Shown: positions 9,801 to 17,786, counted from the stretch's first letter. The stretch is 64,000 bases of DNA from Cellulosimicrobium sp. ES-005 (GCF_040448685.1 NZ_CP159290.1:2356001-2420000), one strand, 5' to 3'. Notes: generated by a model from the letters alone, not told the origin. Program-made: numbers and translations.

Positions 9801-10469
9801 TCAGCCGCGCGCGGCCACCCCCGCCAGCGGGAAGGTCTCGACCGTGCGGTACACCCGCCGGCCCGACGTGTCGCCCGGCAGGTCGCCGGACGTCGACTCG
9901 AGCAGCAGGAGCTCGTGCGCGGTCCAGTCGGGGCCCGCGTAGACGGACAGCGCCGCGGCCGGACCGGCGAGCGGGTCACCGGCGGCGAGGTCCGCGAGGC
10001 CTCCCCCCGAGCGCCGCGCGTGCGCGCGACGTCGAGCCTGCCGGGCCCCGGCGGCGGCGCGCGCCACGGTGAGGTGGGCGCGCTGCCGCGGTCGCCGGTC
10101 GACGCCGACGCCGACCTCGCGGGCCGCCTCGGCCACGGCCACGCTCAGGCCGGGGAGCGCGTCCGCGCCGAGCCCCCCGACGCCGACCCACAGCACACGC
10201 CGGTCGAAGACCCCCGCACCGCGCAGGCGCAGCGACGGCGGCGGCGTCTCGTGCGCCACCGGCGCGAGCGCGGCAGCGAGGTCGGGCACCGCCCCGTCCG
10301 GGACCGACCCGAAGAACGAGACGGTCACGTGCCACAGCTCGGGCGGGGTCCAGCGCACCAGCGGGGCGCCGTCGGGCCGGCGCGCCTCCTGGGCCTGCGC
10401 GCCCGAGAGCGCGAGCGCGAGATGGTCGAGCGCGGCGGTGCTCGGGCGGAGCGCGGCGAACAGGCTCAC
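9801..10469 (-). CDS. thpR: RNA 2',3'-cyclic phosphodiesterase (2'-5' RNA ligase family)
   Basis: A 222-residue 2H phosphoesterase. Both H-x-T/S catalytic motifs are visible: HVTVSFFG near residue 50 and HLTVARA near residue 135. It begins SLFAALRPS, the typical LFVAL-like opening of ThpR. These enzymes open 2',3'-cyclic phosphate RNA ends and can ligate tRNA halves in vitro. The Arg/Ala-rich stretch after the second motif is longer than usual. The GTG start lies in a GTGA overlap with the methyltransferase gene upstream, so it ends the infC-rpmI-rplT-methyltransferase-thpR run. Confidence 0.85.
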   Translation of the reverse strand: MSLFAALRPSTAALDHLALALSGAQAQEARRPDGAPLVRWTPPELWHVTVSFFGSVPDGAVPDLAAALAPVAHETPPPSLRLRGAGVFDRRVLWVGVGGLGADALPGLSVAVAEAAREVGVGVDRRPRQRAHLTVARAAAGARQARRRAHARRSGGGLADLAAGDPLAGPAAALSVYAGPDWTAHELLLLESTSGDLPGDTSGRRVYRTVETFPLAGVAARG

Positions 10470-11434
10470 GCGCCGGCCCCTCCCGCCGCGGCCGGACGCC
10501 GGGCAGGCCGGTGCGCCCGGCTCGAGGCGTAGAGGCACACCGTCGCGGCGGTCGCGAGGTTGAGCGACTCGGCGAGCCCACGGATCGGGACGCGCACGAC
10601 CGCGTCGGCGAGCTCCCGGTCCCGCTCGGGCAGGCCCCAGGCCTCGTTCCCGAAGACCCAGGCGGTCGGGGCCGCGAGGTCGACGCGCCGCTGTCCGTCG
10701 TCGAGCGCCCCCGCGCCCGCGGGCCCGGCCACGTCGAGGAGGTCGTCCAGATCCAGGTCGCCCGCGCCGTCGGCGGCGAGCACCGTGAGCCCGGCATCGC
10801 GCAGCGCGGCCACCGCGTCCGCGAGGCTCACGCCCGTGACGACGGGAAGGTGGAACAACGATCCCGCGGTCGAGCGGACGACCTTGGGGTTGTGCACGTC
10901 CACGCTCTCGCCCGCGAGCACGACCGCGTCCGCGCCGGCCGCGTCGGCGGCCCGGATCACGGTCCCGGCGTTCCCCGGGTCGCGCACCGTCGCCAGCACC
11001 GCGACGAGGGCGGGCCGCTCGCGGCCGGGCCCGGCGAGCGTGGCCACGACCTCCCCGAGCGTCGGCTCGTGCGCGCGGACGACGGCGAGCACGCCCTGCG
11101 CGTCGGCGCTCATCGCGGTCAGCACCTCGGCCGTCGCGACGTGGACGTGCAGGCCCGCCGCGCGGGCGTCCCCGACGATCTCGGGGTAGCGCTCGCCCGC
11201 CGTCGGCGTCACGTAGACGTCGCGGACCCGGTCGGGCGCGAGCCGCACGGCCTCGCGCACGCCCTGGGGGCCCTCCACGAGGAGCTGTCCGTGCCGCGAA
11301 CGCGCCGGACGCCCGGCCAGCGCTCGGACCGCCTTGACCCGGTCGCTGCGAGGGTTCGTCAGCGTGGGGTCGAGCGGACCGGGCGCCGACCGGGCGTCCG
11401 GGGCCGACGCGCGGCCTGGTGAGGTGCTGGTCAG
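10466..11434 (-). CDS. TrmH/SpoU-family RNA 2'-O-methyltransferase
   Basis: A SPOUT methyltransferase of about 322 residues. The N-terminal substrate-binding domain reads [12 protein letters not shown]. The C-terminal knotted domain has the three SpoU motifs: [33 protein letters not shown] and [20 protein letters not shown]. The target is probably an rRNA ribose (RlmB/TsnR-like). No ATG, GTG or TTG is available between the rplT stop and the conserved core. The best start is CTG at 11434, in a CTGA overlap with the rplT stop and preceded by GAAGG, the same coupling geometry used by neighbours. The only in-frame ATG is 200 bases upstream inside rplT. Confidence 0.85.
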   Translation of the reverse strand: MTSTSPGRASAPDARSAPGPLDPTLTNPRSDRVKAVRALAGRPARSRHGQLLVEGPQGVREAVRLAPDRVRDVYVTPTAGERYPEIVGDARAAGLHVHVATAEVLTAMSADAQGVLAVVRAHEPTLGEVVATLAGPGRERPALVAVLATVRDPGNAGTVIRAADAAGADAVVLAGESVDVHNPKVVRSTAGSLFHLPVVTGVSLADAVAALRDAGLTVLAADGAGDLDLDDLLDVAGPAGAGALDDGQRRVDLAAPTAWVFGNEAWGLPERDRELADAVVRVPIRGLAESLNLATAATVCLYASSRAHRPARRPAAAGGAGA

Positions 11435-11817
11435 GCTGCGGCCTTCGGCGCGTTGACGTCCTCGGGGAGCGCGTCCTTCGCGACCTGGACCAGCGCGTTG
11501 AACGCTGCCACGTCGTTGACCGCGAGCTCGGCGAGCAGGCGACGGTCGACCTCGACACCCGCGGCCTTGAGGCCCTGGATGAGGCGGTTGTACGTCAGGC
11601 CCTGCGCGCGCGACGCCGCGTTGATGCGCTGGATCCACAGCTTGCGGAAGTCGCCCTTGCGCGCCTTGCGGTCACGGTAGGAGTAGACGAGGGAGTGGGT
11701 GACCTGCTCCTTCGCCTTGCGGTAGAGGCGCGAGCGCTGGCCGCGGTAGCCGCTGGCGCGCTCGAGGGTCGTACGGCGCTTCTTCTGGGCGTTGACCGCC
11801 CGCTTCACGCGTGCCAC
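11431..11817 (-). CDS. rplT: 50S ribosomal protein L20
   Basis: A 128-residue L20, an early 23S rRNA-binding assembly protein. It has the family start [20 protein letters not shown], then [17 protein letters not shown] and the core [14 protein letters not shown], ending with a short Ala/Lys tail. The GTG start follows AAGGAGCATCAC. The same AGGAGCATCAC precedes the infC start. It is translated from the infC-rpmI-rplT transcript. Confidence 0.98.
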   Translation of the reverse strand: MARVKRAVNAQKKRRTTLERASGYRGQRSRLYRKAKEQVTHSLVYSYRDRKARKGDFRKLWIQRINAASRAQGLTYNRLIQGLKAAGVEVDRRLLAELAVNDVAAFNALVQVAKDALPEDVNAPKAAA

Positions 11818-11859
11818 GTGATGCTCCTTGCAGTTCGGGGCTCAGGGGGTGAGCCGGTC

Positions 11860-11878
11860 GGTGGCGGATCCCGCCACC
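11860..11878 (-). repeat. Hairpin in the rpmI-rplT spacer
   Basis: GGTGGCGG and CCGCCACC make a perfect 8-bp stem with a three-base loop just after the rpmI stop and about 40 bases before the rplT start. It could moderate readthrough, protect the 3' end of rpmI mRNA, or act in translational feedback. No U-tract follows. Confidence 0.4.
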
Positions 11879-11885
11879 TGCCGGG

Positions 11886-12080
11886 TCACTTGCCGAGCAG
11901 CTTCTTGATGGTCTTGACGTCGGCGGGCGAGACCACCTGGTCCTGGGCGAGGCGGCGCTTGCGCTTGGTGGCCTTGTGCTCGAGCAGGTGTCGAGCGTTG
12001 GCCTGCTCGCGCATGACCTTGCCGGTACCCGTGATGCGGAAGCGCTTCTTGGCACCCGAGTGCGTCTTGTTCTTCGGCAT
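11886..12080 (-). CDS. rpmI: 50S ribosomal protein L35
   Basis: A 64-residue L35 with the expected start [20 protein letters not shown] and a basic C-terminus ending KKLLGK. The ATG has a Shine-Dalgarno AAGGAGA nine bases upstream. Length and gene order (infC-rpmI-rplT) are standard. Confidence 0.98.
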   Translation of the reverse strand: MPKNKTHSGAKKRFRITGTGKVMREQANARHLLEHKATKRKRRLAQDQVVSPADVKTIKKLLGK

Positions 12081-12189
12081 GACTGCCGTCTCTCCTTGTG
12101 TCCGGTCAGCCGCCTCGCGGCGGCCGACGTGTTCGGGTCCTGGCCGGTGGGCCCGGACCCCGAGCAGGGTCGGTCTGTGCTGCCGGCCG

Positions 12190-13173
12190 TCAGCCGGCCT
12201 TGCCTCGCGGTGCCGGCTTGGGCGCCGGGCGCGGGGCGCTCGGCTTGGGCGCGGCAGGCTTGGGGGCCGCCGGCTTGGCACCGGACGCCGGCGCGGACGG
12301 CGCCGCCGGTGCCGGACGGGGGGTGGCCGGGCGCGGCGCCGCGGGCTTCGAGTCCGCAGCCGGTCGGGCAGCGGGACGCGGTGCCGCGGCCGGACGCGGC
12401 GCGGGCGCCGATCTCGGTGCGGCAGCCTTCGGCGCGGGCGCCTCGGCGGCCGGAGCCTCGGCGGGGGCAGCCGCCTCGGCCGGGGCCGGGGCGGTCTCGA
12501 CCGCAGGGGCCTCGGCGCTCTCGGTGACCGCGACGGCCTCGGGCGCGTCGAGGTCGCCGGGCTCCGCGCCGTCGCCGGTCCGCGCCGCGGCGCGCTGGGC
12601 GGACTTCGTCAGCCGGGGCTCGGCCTCCTGCGCCCGCTTGCGCTGCTCGCTCTTGGCGTCGGCCTTCTTCTTCACCGGGCCGAGCACCATGGTCATGTTG
12701 CGGCCGTCCTGCTTCGGCATCGACTCCACGAAGCCGAGCTCCGCGACGTCGTCCGCGAGGCGCTGGAGCAGGCGGACGCCCATCTCGGGGCGCGACTGCT
12801 CACGGCCACGGAACATGATCATGACCTTGACCTTGTCGCCCGCGGCGAGGAAGCGCTCGACGTGGCCCTTCTTGGTGCCGTAGTCGTGCGGGTCGATCTT
12901 CAGGCGGAAGCGGATCTCCTTGAGGACCGTGTTCGCCTGGTTGCGCCGCGCCTCACGCGCCTTCATGTCGGACTCGTACTTGAACTTGCCGAAGTCCATG
13001 AGCTTGGCGACGGGGGGCCGGGCGTCCGGGGCGACCTCGACGAGGTCGAGGTCCGCGTCCTGGGCAAGGCTCAGGGCAACCTCGGTGCGGACGACGCCGA
13101 CCTGCTCCCCGCCGGGACCGATGAGTCGGACCTCGGGGACGCGGATCCGATCGTTGATGCGAGGCTCGCTGAT
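12190..13173 (-). CDS. infC: Translation initiation factor IF-3, ATC start, long Ala/Pro-rich tail
   Basis: A 327-residue IF-3. The N-domain opens with [19 protein letters not shown] and the C-domain has [18 protein letters not shown] and the [11 protein letters not shown] motif. The frame has a TAG stop at 13185-13183, and the only usable codon before the conserved ISEPRIN is ATC at 13173, six bases after AGGAG. A rare non-AUG start is the known hallmark of infC, letting IF-3 repress its own synthesis. The internal ATG at 12999 would delete most of the N-domain. Residues from about 190 to 327 form a low-complexity Ala/Pro/Lys tail with [22 protein letters not shown] repeats, absent from textbook IF-3 (about 180 residues). 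Confidence 0.95.
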   Translation of the reverse strand: MSEPRINDRIRVPEVRLIGPGGEQVGVVRTEVALSLAQDADLDLVEVAPDARPPVAKLMDFGKFKYESDMKAREARRNQANTVLKEIRFRLKIDPHDYGTKKGHVERFLAAGDKVKVMIMFRGREQSRPEMGVRLLQRLADDVAELGFVESMPKQDGRNMTMVLGPVKKKADAKSEQRKRAQEAEPRLTKSAQRAAARTGDGAEPGDLDAPEAVAVTESAEAPAVETAPAPAEAAAPAEAPAAEAPAPKAAAPRSAPAPRPAAAPRPAARPAADSKPAAPRPATPRPAPAAPSAPASGAKPAAPKPAAPKPSAPRPAPKPAPRGKAG

Positions 13174-13447
13174 GTGATGCTCCTAGGAAGTCGTCGGTAG
13201 ACCACCCGGGACGAAGAAGGCCTCCGTCCCTGAGCGCAGGGCGGAGGCCATCAGGTCGGGACGTCGCACCGGGCGACGACCACGTCGGAACGCCCCCGAA
13301 GGGTGCGTCCCGGACCAGGACCCGGCCTCTGTCGCGACGTTCGTCGGCGGTCGAGACCCGGGTGGGATGAGATCCACTTGCGCACTCGCACCCCTCCCGT
13401 CGCCCGGAAGCCGGACGAGGAGACGCGCACGAGTCGGTCAGCCATCA
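13174..13447 (-). promoter_or_regulatory. Long structured infC leader
   Basis: The minus-strand transcript from the TATCCT promoter would carry about 268 bases before the infC start. In order it contains a G/C-rich stem region, a hairpin with a UUCG tetraloop (GGGACGC..CCC-TTCG-GGG..GCGTTCC, about 13312-13288), a strong terminator-like hairpin (13249-13219), then a pyrimidine-rich TTCTTC. It is the largest non-coding stretch in the window. Ribosomal-protein leaders of this operon are autoregulated in several phyla, so a leader control element is likely. Confidence 0.6.
13207..13249 (-). terminator. infC leader attenuator with alternative pairing
   Basis: GGCCTCCG..CCCT and AGGG..CGGAGGCC (13249-13219) form a long stem with a GCGCTC loop, followed at once by TTCTTCG. 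Part of its 3' arm, GGGACG, can instead pair with CGTCCC just downstream (13213-13208). The two hairpins cannot coexist, which is attenuator geometry. It ends about 45 bases before the infC start codon. Confidence 0.5.
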
Positions 13448-13453
13448 AGGATA
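13448..13453 (-). promoter_or_regulatory. infC operon promoter -10 element
   Basis: TATCCT on the minus strand is a good actinobacterial -10. A weak CGAACA lies 17 bases upstream as a possible -35. Transcription would run into the long infC leader. The fur-like promoter on the plus strand lies about 60-95 bases to the right, so the two are divergent. Confidence 0.5.
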
Positions 13454-13513
13454 GCAGAGGGCGGGCCGGATGTTCGCACCCGCCCGACGGCGATCTCCTG
13501 ATCGCCTCCATCA

Positions 13514-13530
13514 TTGGAACTCTTCCAGTT
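13514..13530 (+). promoter_or_regulatory. Inverted-repeat operator over the -35 of the Fur-family gene
   Basis: TTGGAACTCTTCCAGTT contains TGGAA-N3-TTCCA and, overlapping it, AACT-N5-AGTT, both perfect inverted repeats. It overlaps the likely -35 (TTGGAA, 13514). An autoregulatory site for the Fur-family repressor encoded just downstream is the simplest reading. Confidence 0.45.
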
Positions 13531-13538
13531 TACGTGGT

Positions 13539-13544
13539 TAGAGT
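13539..13544 (+). promoter_or_regulatory. -10 element of a leaderless Fur-family gene
   Basis: TAGAGT is six bases before the ATG at 13551 and there is no Shine-Dalgarno. TTGGAA, 19 bases upstream of it, is a plausible -35. The transcript would begin at the start codon. Confidence 0.55.
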
Positions 13545-13550
13545 GGTGCC

Positions 13551-14015
13551 ATGACGACAGGACCGACGCCCGGCGCGGGGACGACCCTCGACGACGGGCC
13601 ACGACGCGCCCGCCACGAGGGCGAGCTCCGGGAGCACGGCTTGCGCGTCACCGCGGCCCGGTTGGCCGTGCTCGACGCGGTCGAGCTCCAGCAGCACGCC
13701 GACGCCGACGACGTCCTGCGCGCCGCGCGCGCGTCGCTCGGCTCCGTCTCGGTCCAGGCGGTCTACGACGTCCTGCACACGCTCACCGACAAGGGCCTGG
13801 TCCGCCGGATCGAGCCCGCGGGCCATCCTGCGCGGTACGAGCGCCGCCTCGACGACAACCACCACCACGTCGTGTGCCGGGGCTGCGGCGCCGTCGCCGA
13901 CGTGGACTGCACCGTCGGTCACGCCCCCTGCCTGACGCCGAGCAGCACGTCGGGGTTCCGGATCGACACCGCCGAGGTGACGTTCTGGGGCCTCTGCCCC
14001 GACTGCGCGGACTGA
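13551..14015 (+). CDS. Fur-family transcriptional repressor (CatR/FurA type)
   Basis: A 154-residue Fur-like regulator. The winged helix covers about residues 25-95 ([16 protein letters not shown], then [22 protein letters not shown]). The metal-binding/dimer domain begins with the conserved [19 protein letters not shown], giving the H-H-H cluster and the CxxC. A second Cys pair (LCPDC) closes the structural zinc site at the C-terminus. It sits 114 bases upstream of katA in the same direction. In actinobacteria such pairs (FurA-KatG, CatR-CatA) link catalase expression to peroxide sensing, so this protein probably represses itself and katA. Confidence 0.93.
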   Translation: MTTGPTPGAGTTLDDGPRRARHEGELREHGLRVTAARLAVLDAVELQQHADADDVLRAARASLGSVSVQAVYDVLHTLTDKGLVRRIEPAGHPARYERRLDDNHHHVVCRGCGAVADVDCTVGHAPCLTPSSTSGFRIDTAEVTFWGLCPDCAD

Positions 14016-14063
14016 CCGCCCCCGCCCGCTCCCCGTGCCTCGTGCACCCGGAGCGCGCCCGTT

Positions 14064-14115
14064 TTCTCACGAAGATCCCGGTATGAGAACGCCAGACGGG
14101 CCGCGACCGCGGCCC
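14064..14115 (+). promoter_or_regulatory. katA promoter region: TTCTCA-N14-TGAGAA operator and leader hairpin
   Basis: TTCTCA (14064-14069) and TGAGAA (14084-14089) are perfect inverted repeats 14 bases apart. The right arm overlaps TATGAG, a possible -10. A perfect 8-bp stem (GGGCCGCG with CGCGGCCC, 14098-14115) follows just before the Shine-Dalgarno. This separate promoter/operator suggests that katA can be transcribed independently of the regulator gene. The half-site differs from the one in front of the regulator, so both need not bind the same protein. Confidence 0.4.
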
Positions 14116-14129
14116 ACGGAAGGAGACCC

Positions 14130-15644
14130 ATGACCGCCCCCTTCACCACCACGAACGCCGGCGCGCCCGTCGCGTCGGACGCCCACGCCCAGACCGTCGG
14201 TGCCGACGGGCCGATCGTCCTGCACGACCACTACCTCGTCGAGAAGCTGGCCCAGTTCAACCGCGAGCGCGTCCCGGAGCGCGTCGTGCACGCCAAGGGC
14301 GGCGGTGCCTTCGGGACGTTCACGGTGACGAACGACGTCAGCGCGTACACGCGCGCGGCGCTCTTCCAGCCCGGCACGACCACCGAGATGCTCGCGCGCT
14401 TCTCCTCCGTCGCGGGCGAGCAGGGCTCCCCCGACACGTGGCGCGACCCCCGCGGCTTCGCGCTGAAGTTCTACACGACCGAGGGCAACTACGACCTCGT
14501 CGGCAACAACACGCCCGTGTTCTTCCTGCGCGACGGCATCAAGTTCCCCGACTTCATCCGGTCGCAGAAGCGCCTGCCGGGCTCGAACCTGCGCGACAAC
14601 GACATGCAGTGGGACTTCTGGTCGCTCTCCCCCGAGTCGGCGCACCAGGTGACCTGGCTCATGGGCGACCGCGGCCTCCCGTCGAGCTGGCGCCACATGG
14701 ACGGGTTCGGCTCGCACACCTACCAGTGGATCAACGCGGCGGGCGAGCGGTTCTGGGTCAAGTACCACTTCAAGACCCAGCAGGGCATCAAGAACCTCAC
14801 CGCTGACGAGGCCTCGCAGCTCGCCGGGTCGGACTCGGACCACCACATCCGCGACCTGTACGAGCACATCGAGGCGGGCGACTTCCCGCGCTGGACGCTC
14901 TCGGTCCAGATGATGCCGTACGAGGACGCCAAGACCTACCGGTTCAACCCGTTCGACCTCACGAAGGTGTGGCCGCACGCCGACTACCCGCTGGTCGAGG
15001 TGGGCGTCATGGAGCTGAACCGCAACCCGGAGAACTACTTCGCGCAGATCGAGCAGGCGACGTTCGCGCCGAGCAACTTCGTCCCCGGCATCGCGACGAG
15101 CCCGGACAAGATGCTGCTCGCGCGCATCTTCTCCTACGCCGACGCCCACCGGTACCGCGTGGGCACGAACCACGCCCAGCTCCCGGTGAACGCGCCGCAC
15201 GCCGCGGCCGAGGGCGGTCACTCGTACGCGAAGGACGGGTCGATGCGCTACTCGTTCTCGTCGGCGACCACGCCGGTGTACGCGCCGAACAGCCGGGGCG
15301 GCGCGCACGCCGACCCGGCCCGCGCGGCGGAGTCCGCCGGCTGGGAGGCCGACGGCGAGCTCACGCGCAGCGCCGCGACGCTGCACCCGGAGGACGACGA
15401 CTTCGGCCAGGCGGGCACGCTCTACCGCGAGGTCTTCGACGACGCGGCACGCGCGCGCTTCCTCGAGACGATCACGGGGCACGTCGGCGCCGTGCGCAGC
15501 GAGGACATCCGCGAGCGCGCCGTGCAGTACTGGACGTACGTCGACGCGAACCTGGGTCGCGACCTGCGCGCGGCCCTCGCCGCCGCGGACGCCCCGCTCG
15601 AGGGCGGCCAGCCCGGGACGGCCGCGGAGCCGGTCCGCGTCTGA
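14130..15644 (+). CDS. katA: Monofunctional haem catalase
   Basis: A 504-residue small-subunit catalase, converting hydrogen peroxide to water and oxygen in the cytoplasm. The catalytic His is in [12 protein letters not shown] near residue 52. The distal Asn region is [19 protein letters not shown] near residues 115-135. The proximal haem-ligand Tyr lies in [15 protein letters not shown] near residue 335. A strong Shine-Dalgarno GGAAGGAG precedes the ATG. Length fits clade 3 catalases. It is the target gene of the upstream Fur-family regulator. Confidence 0.97.
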   Translation: MTAPFTTTNAGAPVASDAHAQTVGADGPIVLHDHYLVEKLAQFNRERVPERVVHAKGGGAFGTFTVTNDVSAYTRAALFQPGTTTEMLARFSSVAGEQGSPDTWRDPRGFALKFYTTEGNYDLVGNNTPVFFLRDGIKFPDFIRSQKRLPGSNLRDNDMQWDFWSLSPESAHQVTWLMGDRGLPSSWRHMDGFGSHTYQWINAAGERFWVKYHFKTQQGIKNLTADEASQLAGSDSDHHIRDLYEHIEAGDFPRWTLSVQMMPYEDAKTYRFNPFDLTKVWPHADYPLVEVGVMELNRNPENYFAQIEQATFAPSNFVPGIATSPDKMLLARIFSYADAHRYRVGTNHAQLPVNAPHAAAEGGHSYAKDGSMRYSFSSATTPVYAPNSRGGAHADPARAAESAGWEADGELTRSAATLHPEDDDFGQAGTLYREVFDDAARARFLETITGHVGAVRSEDIRERAVQYWTYVDANLGRDLRAALAAADAPLEGGQPGTAAEPVRV

Positions 15645-15680
15645 CCCCGTCGTGGCCGCCCTGCGGGGCGGTCGCACCCC

Positions 15681-15715
15681 GTCGGCCGTCGCCCCTCGCC
15701 GGGGCGGCGGCCGAC
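15681..15715 (+). terminator. katA terminator hairpin
   Basis: A 15-bp stem (15681-15695 with 15701-15715) with one G-U wobble and a TCGCC loop, 37 bases after the katA stop. It lacks a U-tract. Confidence 0.6.
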
Positions 15716-15785
15716 GTCGTCCCCGGCTCGGGGCGCGTCGGCCGCCCGTCCCGCGCACCGGGCCACCACGCCCGCCGCCGGATGG

Positions 15786-15791
15786 AAAGAT
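15786..15791 (+). promoter_or_regulatory. Candidate -10 of the DUF1844 operon
   Basis: AAAGAT lies seven bases before the ATG at 15799, the same geometry as the leaderless genes elsewhere in the window. The match to TANNNT is weaker here, and GGAAAG could alternatively act as a Shine-Dalgarno. Confidence 0.3.
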
Positions 15792-15798
15792 GGTCGCC

Positions 15799-16161
15799 AT
15801 GAGTACCGAGAACGCCGCCGTGCCCGACCCCGCCACCGACGCGGTGCGCGACATCGCCGACGTCGCCGCCGTGGAGGTCATCACGTCCGCGGCCGTCCAC
15901 CTCATGAGCGCCGCGGCCGTCAAGTGCGGCCTGGCCGAGGACGCGCAGGAGCAGGGCCACCTCGACCTCGACGAGGCGCGCAAGCTCATCAACGCGCTCG
16001 CCGCGCTCGTCACGGCGAGCGCTCCGGACATCGGCAACCAGCACGCCCGCTCGCTCCGCGACGGGCTGCGCTCGCTCCAGCTCGCGTTCCGCGAGGCGTC
16101 GGTCTACCCCGACGCCCCGGGCGAGGGCCCGGGCGAGAAGTACACGGGCGCCGTGAGTTGA
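15799..16161 (+). CDS. DUF1844 family protein
   Basis: A 120-residue acidic, helical protein. The core DVAAVEVITSAAVHLMSAAA and the following LDEARKLINALAALV are typical of the DUF1844 family, which has no settled function and in actinobacteria is commonly found near infC. Here it points away from infC and is separated from it by the regulator-katA pair. An in-frame ATG three codons upstream (15790) is an alternative start. Its stop overlaps the next gene (TTGA). Confidence 0.8.
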   Translation: MSTENAAVPDPATDAVRDIADVAAVEVITSAAVHLMSAAAVKCGLAEDAQEQGHLDLDEARKLINALAALVTASAPDIGNQHARSLRDGLRSLQLAFREASVYPDAPGEGPGEKYTGAVS

Positions 16162-16979
16162 GCACGCCCCCGGTGCCCCCGCCGCACGGCGGGTCCCACG
16201 AGCCGCCGCCGTCGCCGACCCGACCGGAGAGCGTCCCGCGGGGGACGACGCCCCCCGTGGACCCGGGCGCGCGCGCCTCGGCCGGTGGACCGCCGTCGTT
16301 CGCCCCGGCCTCCGCGGCGCGGGGCACGGCCTCGGGCACCGCGCCCGGCACCGTCGGCGCGGGCGCGGTCCCGGGAGCCACCGTCCCCCGGAGCGTCGGC
16401 GCTCCGGGCACCGGCGCACCCGGACCGGAGGGGGTGCCGTCCGCCGGTGACGCGACCGCGCCAGCGCGCCGCCGCCGCGGTGCGGTGGTCGCCATCGTGG
16501 TGCTGTCCCTCCTCCTCGCGGCCGCCCTGGGGGTGGGCGCCTACCTGTGGGTCACCACGACGCGGTGGCAGGAGTCGAGCGCGGACTGGGAGAGCGAGGC
16601 CCGCGGCCTGGGCGAGGACGTCGCCCGGCTCCAGACCGAGCTCGACGGCGCGAACGCCGAGCTCGACTCCGCGCGCACCCAGCTCACGGCCGCGCAGGAC
16701 CGCATCAGCGACCTCGCCAACGAGAAGGCACAGCTCGGCGACGAGAACGAGGCGTCGCAGCAGTACCTCGACTACCAGAGCCGGGTCTCGGAGGCGGCCG
16801 GCAAGGTCGCGGCCGCGCTCGGCCAGTGCACGACGGCGCAGACGCAGCTCATCGGCTACCTCAACAACCGCGACGCGTACGACCCCGCGGACCTGGAGCG
16901 CTTCGCCGACCAGGTCGACCTGCTGTGCCAGGAGGCCACGGACGCGAACTCCCAGCTCCAGCAGGAGCTCGCCGGATGA
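16158..16979 (+). CDS. Single-pass membrane protein with extracytoplasmic coiled coil
   Basis: A 273-residue protein. Residues 1-105 are a cytoplasmic Pro/Gly/Ala-rich stretch. A transmembrane helix follows at about 109-132 (GAVVAIVVLSLLLAAALGVG). Then a heptad-like coiled coil runs from about 140 to 215 (LGEDVARLQTELDGANAEL). The C-terminal domain has two Cys (GQCTTAQ and LLCQEA) that could form a disulfide. The start is taken as TTG at 16158 because it makes a TTGA overlap with the upstream stop; GTG at 16173 is the alternative. It is probably a partner or scaffold for the secreted protease encoded next. Confidence 0.7.
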   Translation: MSTPPVPPPHGGSHEPPPSPTRPESVPRGTTPPVDPGARASAGGPPSFAPASAARGTASGTAPGTVGAGAVPGATVPRSVGAPGTGAPGPEGVPSAGDATAPARRRRGAVVAIVVLSLLLAAALGVGAYLWVTTTRWQESSADWESEARGLGEDVARLQTELDGANAELDSARTQLTAAQDRISDLANEKAQLGDENEASQQYLDYQSRVSEAAGKVAAALGQCTTAQTQLIGYLNNRDAYDPADLERFADQVDLLCQEATDANSQLQQELAG

Positions 16980-17764
16980 CCCGGCGCCGACCCGGGCCGT
17001 CCGCCCGGGGCGACGCCGGGCGCTCCGTCCGCCGGCGTGTCGTCGGGTCCCTCGTCTCGGCGTCCCTGCTCGCCGGCTCGCTGGCGGCCTGCGGCGTCCT
17101 GCCGGAGCTCCCCGAGCCCGTGCCGGACTCGGTCGTTCCGTCGCTCGTCGCGCCCGACGACCCGGCGGGGTCGGAGAACCTTTCGGCGGACGGCTTCGAC
17201 GCGGTCCGGCGCATGGCCGTGCGCATCCGCAACGTGCGCTGCGACGGGCTGTCGACCGGCTCGGGGTTCGCCGTCGACTCCCGGACGCTCATCACCAACA
17301 AGCACGTGGTCGACTCGTCACGCTCGCTGCAGCTCCTCACCTACGACGGCCGCGACATCGCGGCCCAGACCGCGAGCGTGGCCGGTCTCGCGGACCTCGC
17401 GATCGTCCGGACGGCGGAGGACCTCCCGTCGGCCCCCACCCTCGCGGCGGCCGACCCGGCGCCGGGCGACCCGGTGACGGTCGTGGGCTACCCCGAGGGC
17501 GGTCGGCTCACGGTGACGCAGGGCTCCGTCATCGGGACGACGACGGACCCGTTGCACGAGAACCTCGGCGAGGTGCTCGTCACCGACGCCCCGGTCGAGC
17601 CGGGGAGCTCCGGCTCCGCGGCGCTCAACGACGCCGGCGAGGTCATCGGCGTCGTCTACGCGAAGACGTCGACCGACAAGTCGCTGCTCGTCCCGGTGAG
17701 CACGCTGCAGACGATGCTCGGCGACGAGTCGGCGTTCACCGTCCTCCCGGAATGCGACGCCTGA
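16976..17764 (+). CDS. Trypsin-like serine protease, lipoprotein
   Basis: A 262-residue S1-type protease with a lipoprotein signal: twin basic N-terminus, hydrophobic helix, and lipobox LAAC at about residues 36-39. The catalytic triad is visible as His in LITNKHVVDS near 100, Asp in LADLAIVRTA near 135, and Ser in EPGSSGSAALN near 210. There is no PDZ domain, so it is smaller than HtrA/DegP. It is expected at the outer face of the membrane after lipid modification. The ATG overlaps the upstream gene (ATGA). Substrates are unknown; the coiled-coil neighbour is a candidate partner. Confidence 0.87.
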   Translation: MTRRRPGPSARGDAGRSVRRRVVGSLVSASLLAGSLAACGVLPELPEPVPDSVVPSLVAPDDPAGSENLSADGFDAVRRMAVRIRNVRCDGLSTGSGFAVDSRTLITNKHVVDSSRSLQLLTYDGRDIAAQTASVAGLADLAIVRTAEDLPSAPTLAAADPAPGDPVTVVGYPEGGRLTVTQGSVIGTTTDPLHENLGEVLVTDAPVEPGSSGSAALNDAGEVIGVVYAKTSTDKSLLVPVSTLQTMLGDESAFTVLPECDA

Positions 17765-17786
17765 CCGCCCGTGCGGGAGCGCGTCG

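Noticed and set aside
12190-12999. Starting infC at the internal ATG (12999)
   Set aside because: That would remove the N-domain, which translates perfectly back to ISEPRIN at 13173, in frame and behind a Shine-Dalgarno sequence.
13251-13514. An 87-codon frame in the infC leader
   Set aside because: Its possible starts lie at or upstream of the predicted transcription start, the sequence is Arg/Gly-rich without a domain, and it overlaps the leader structures.
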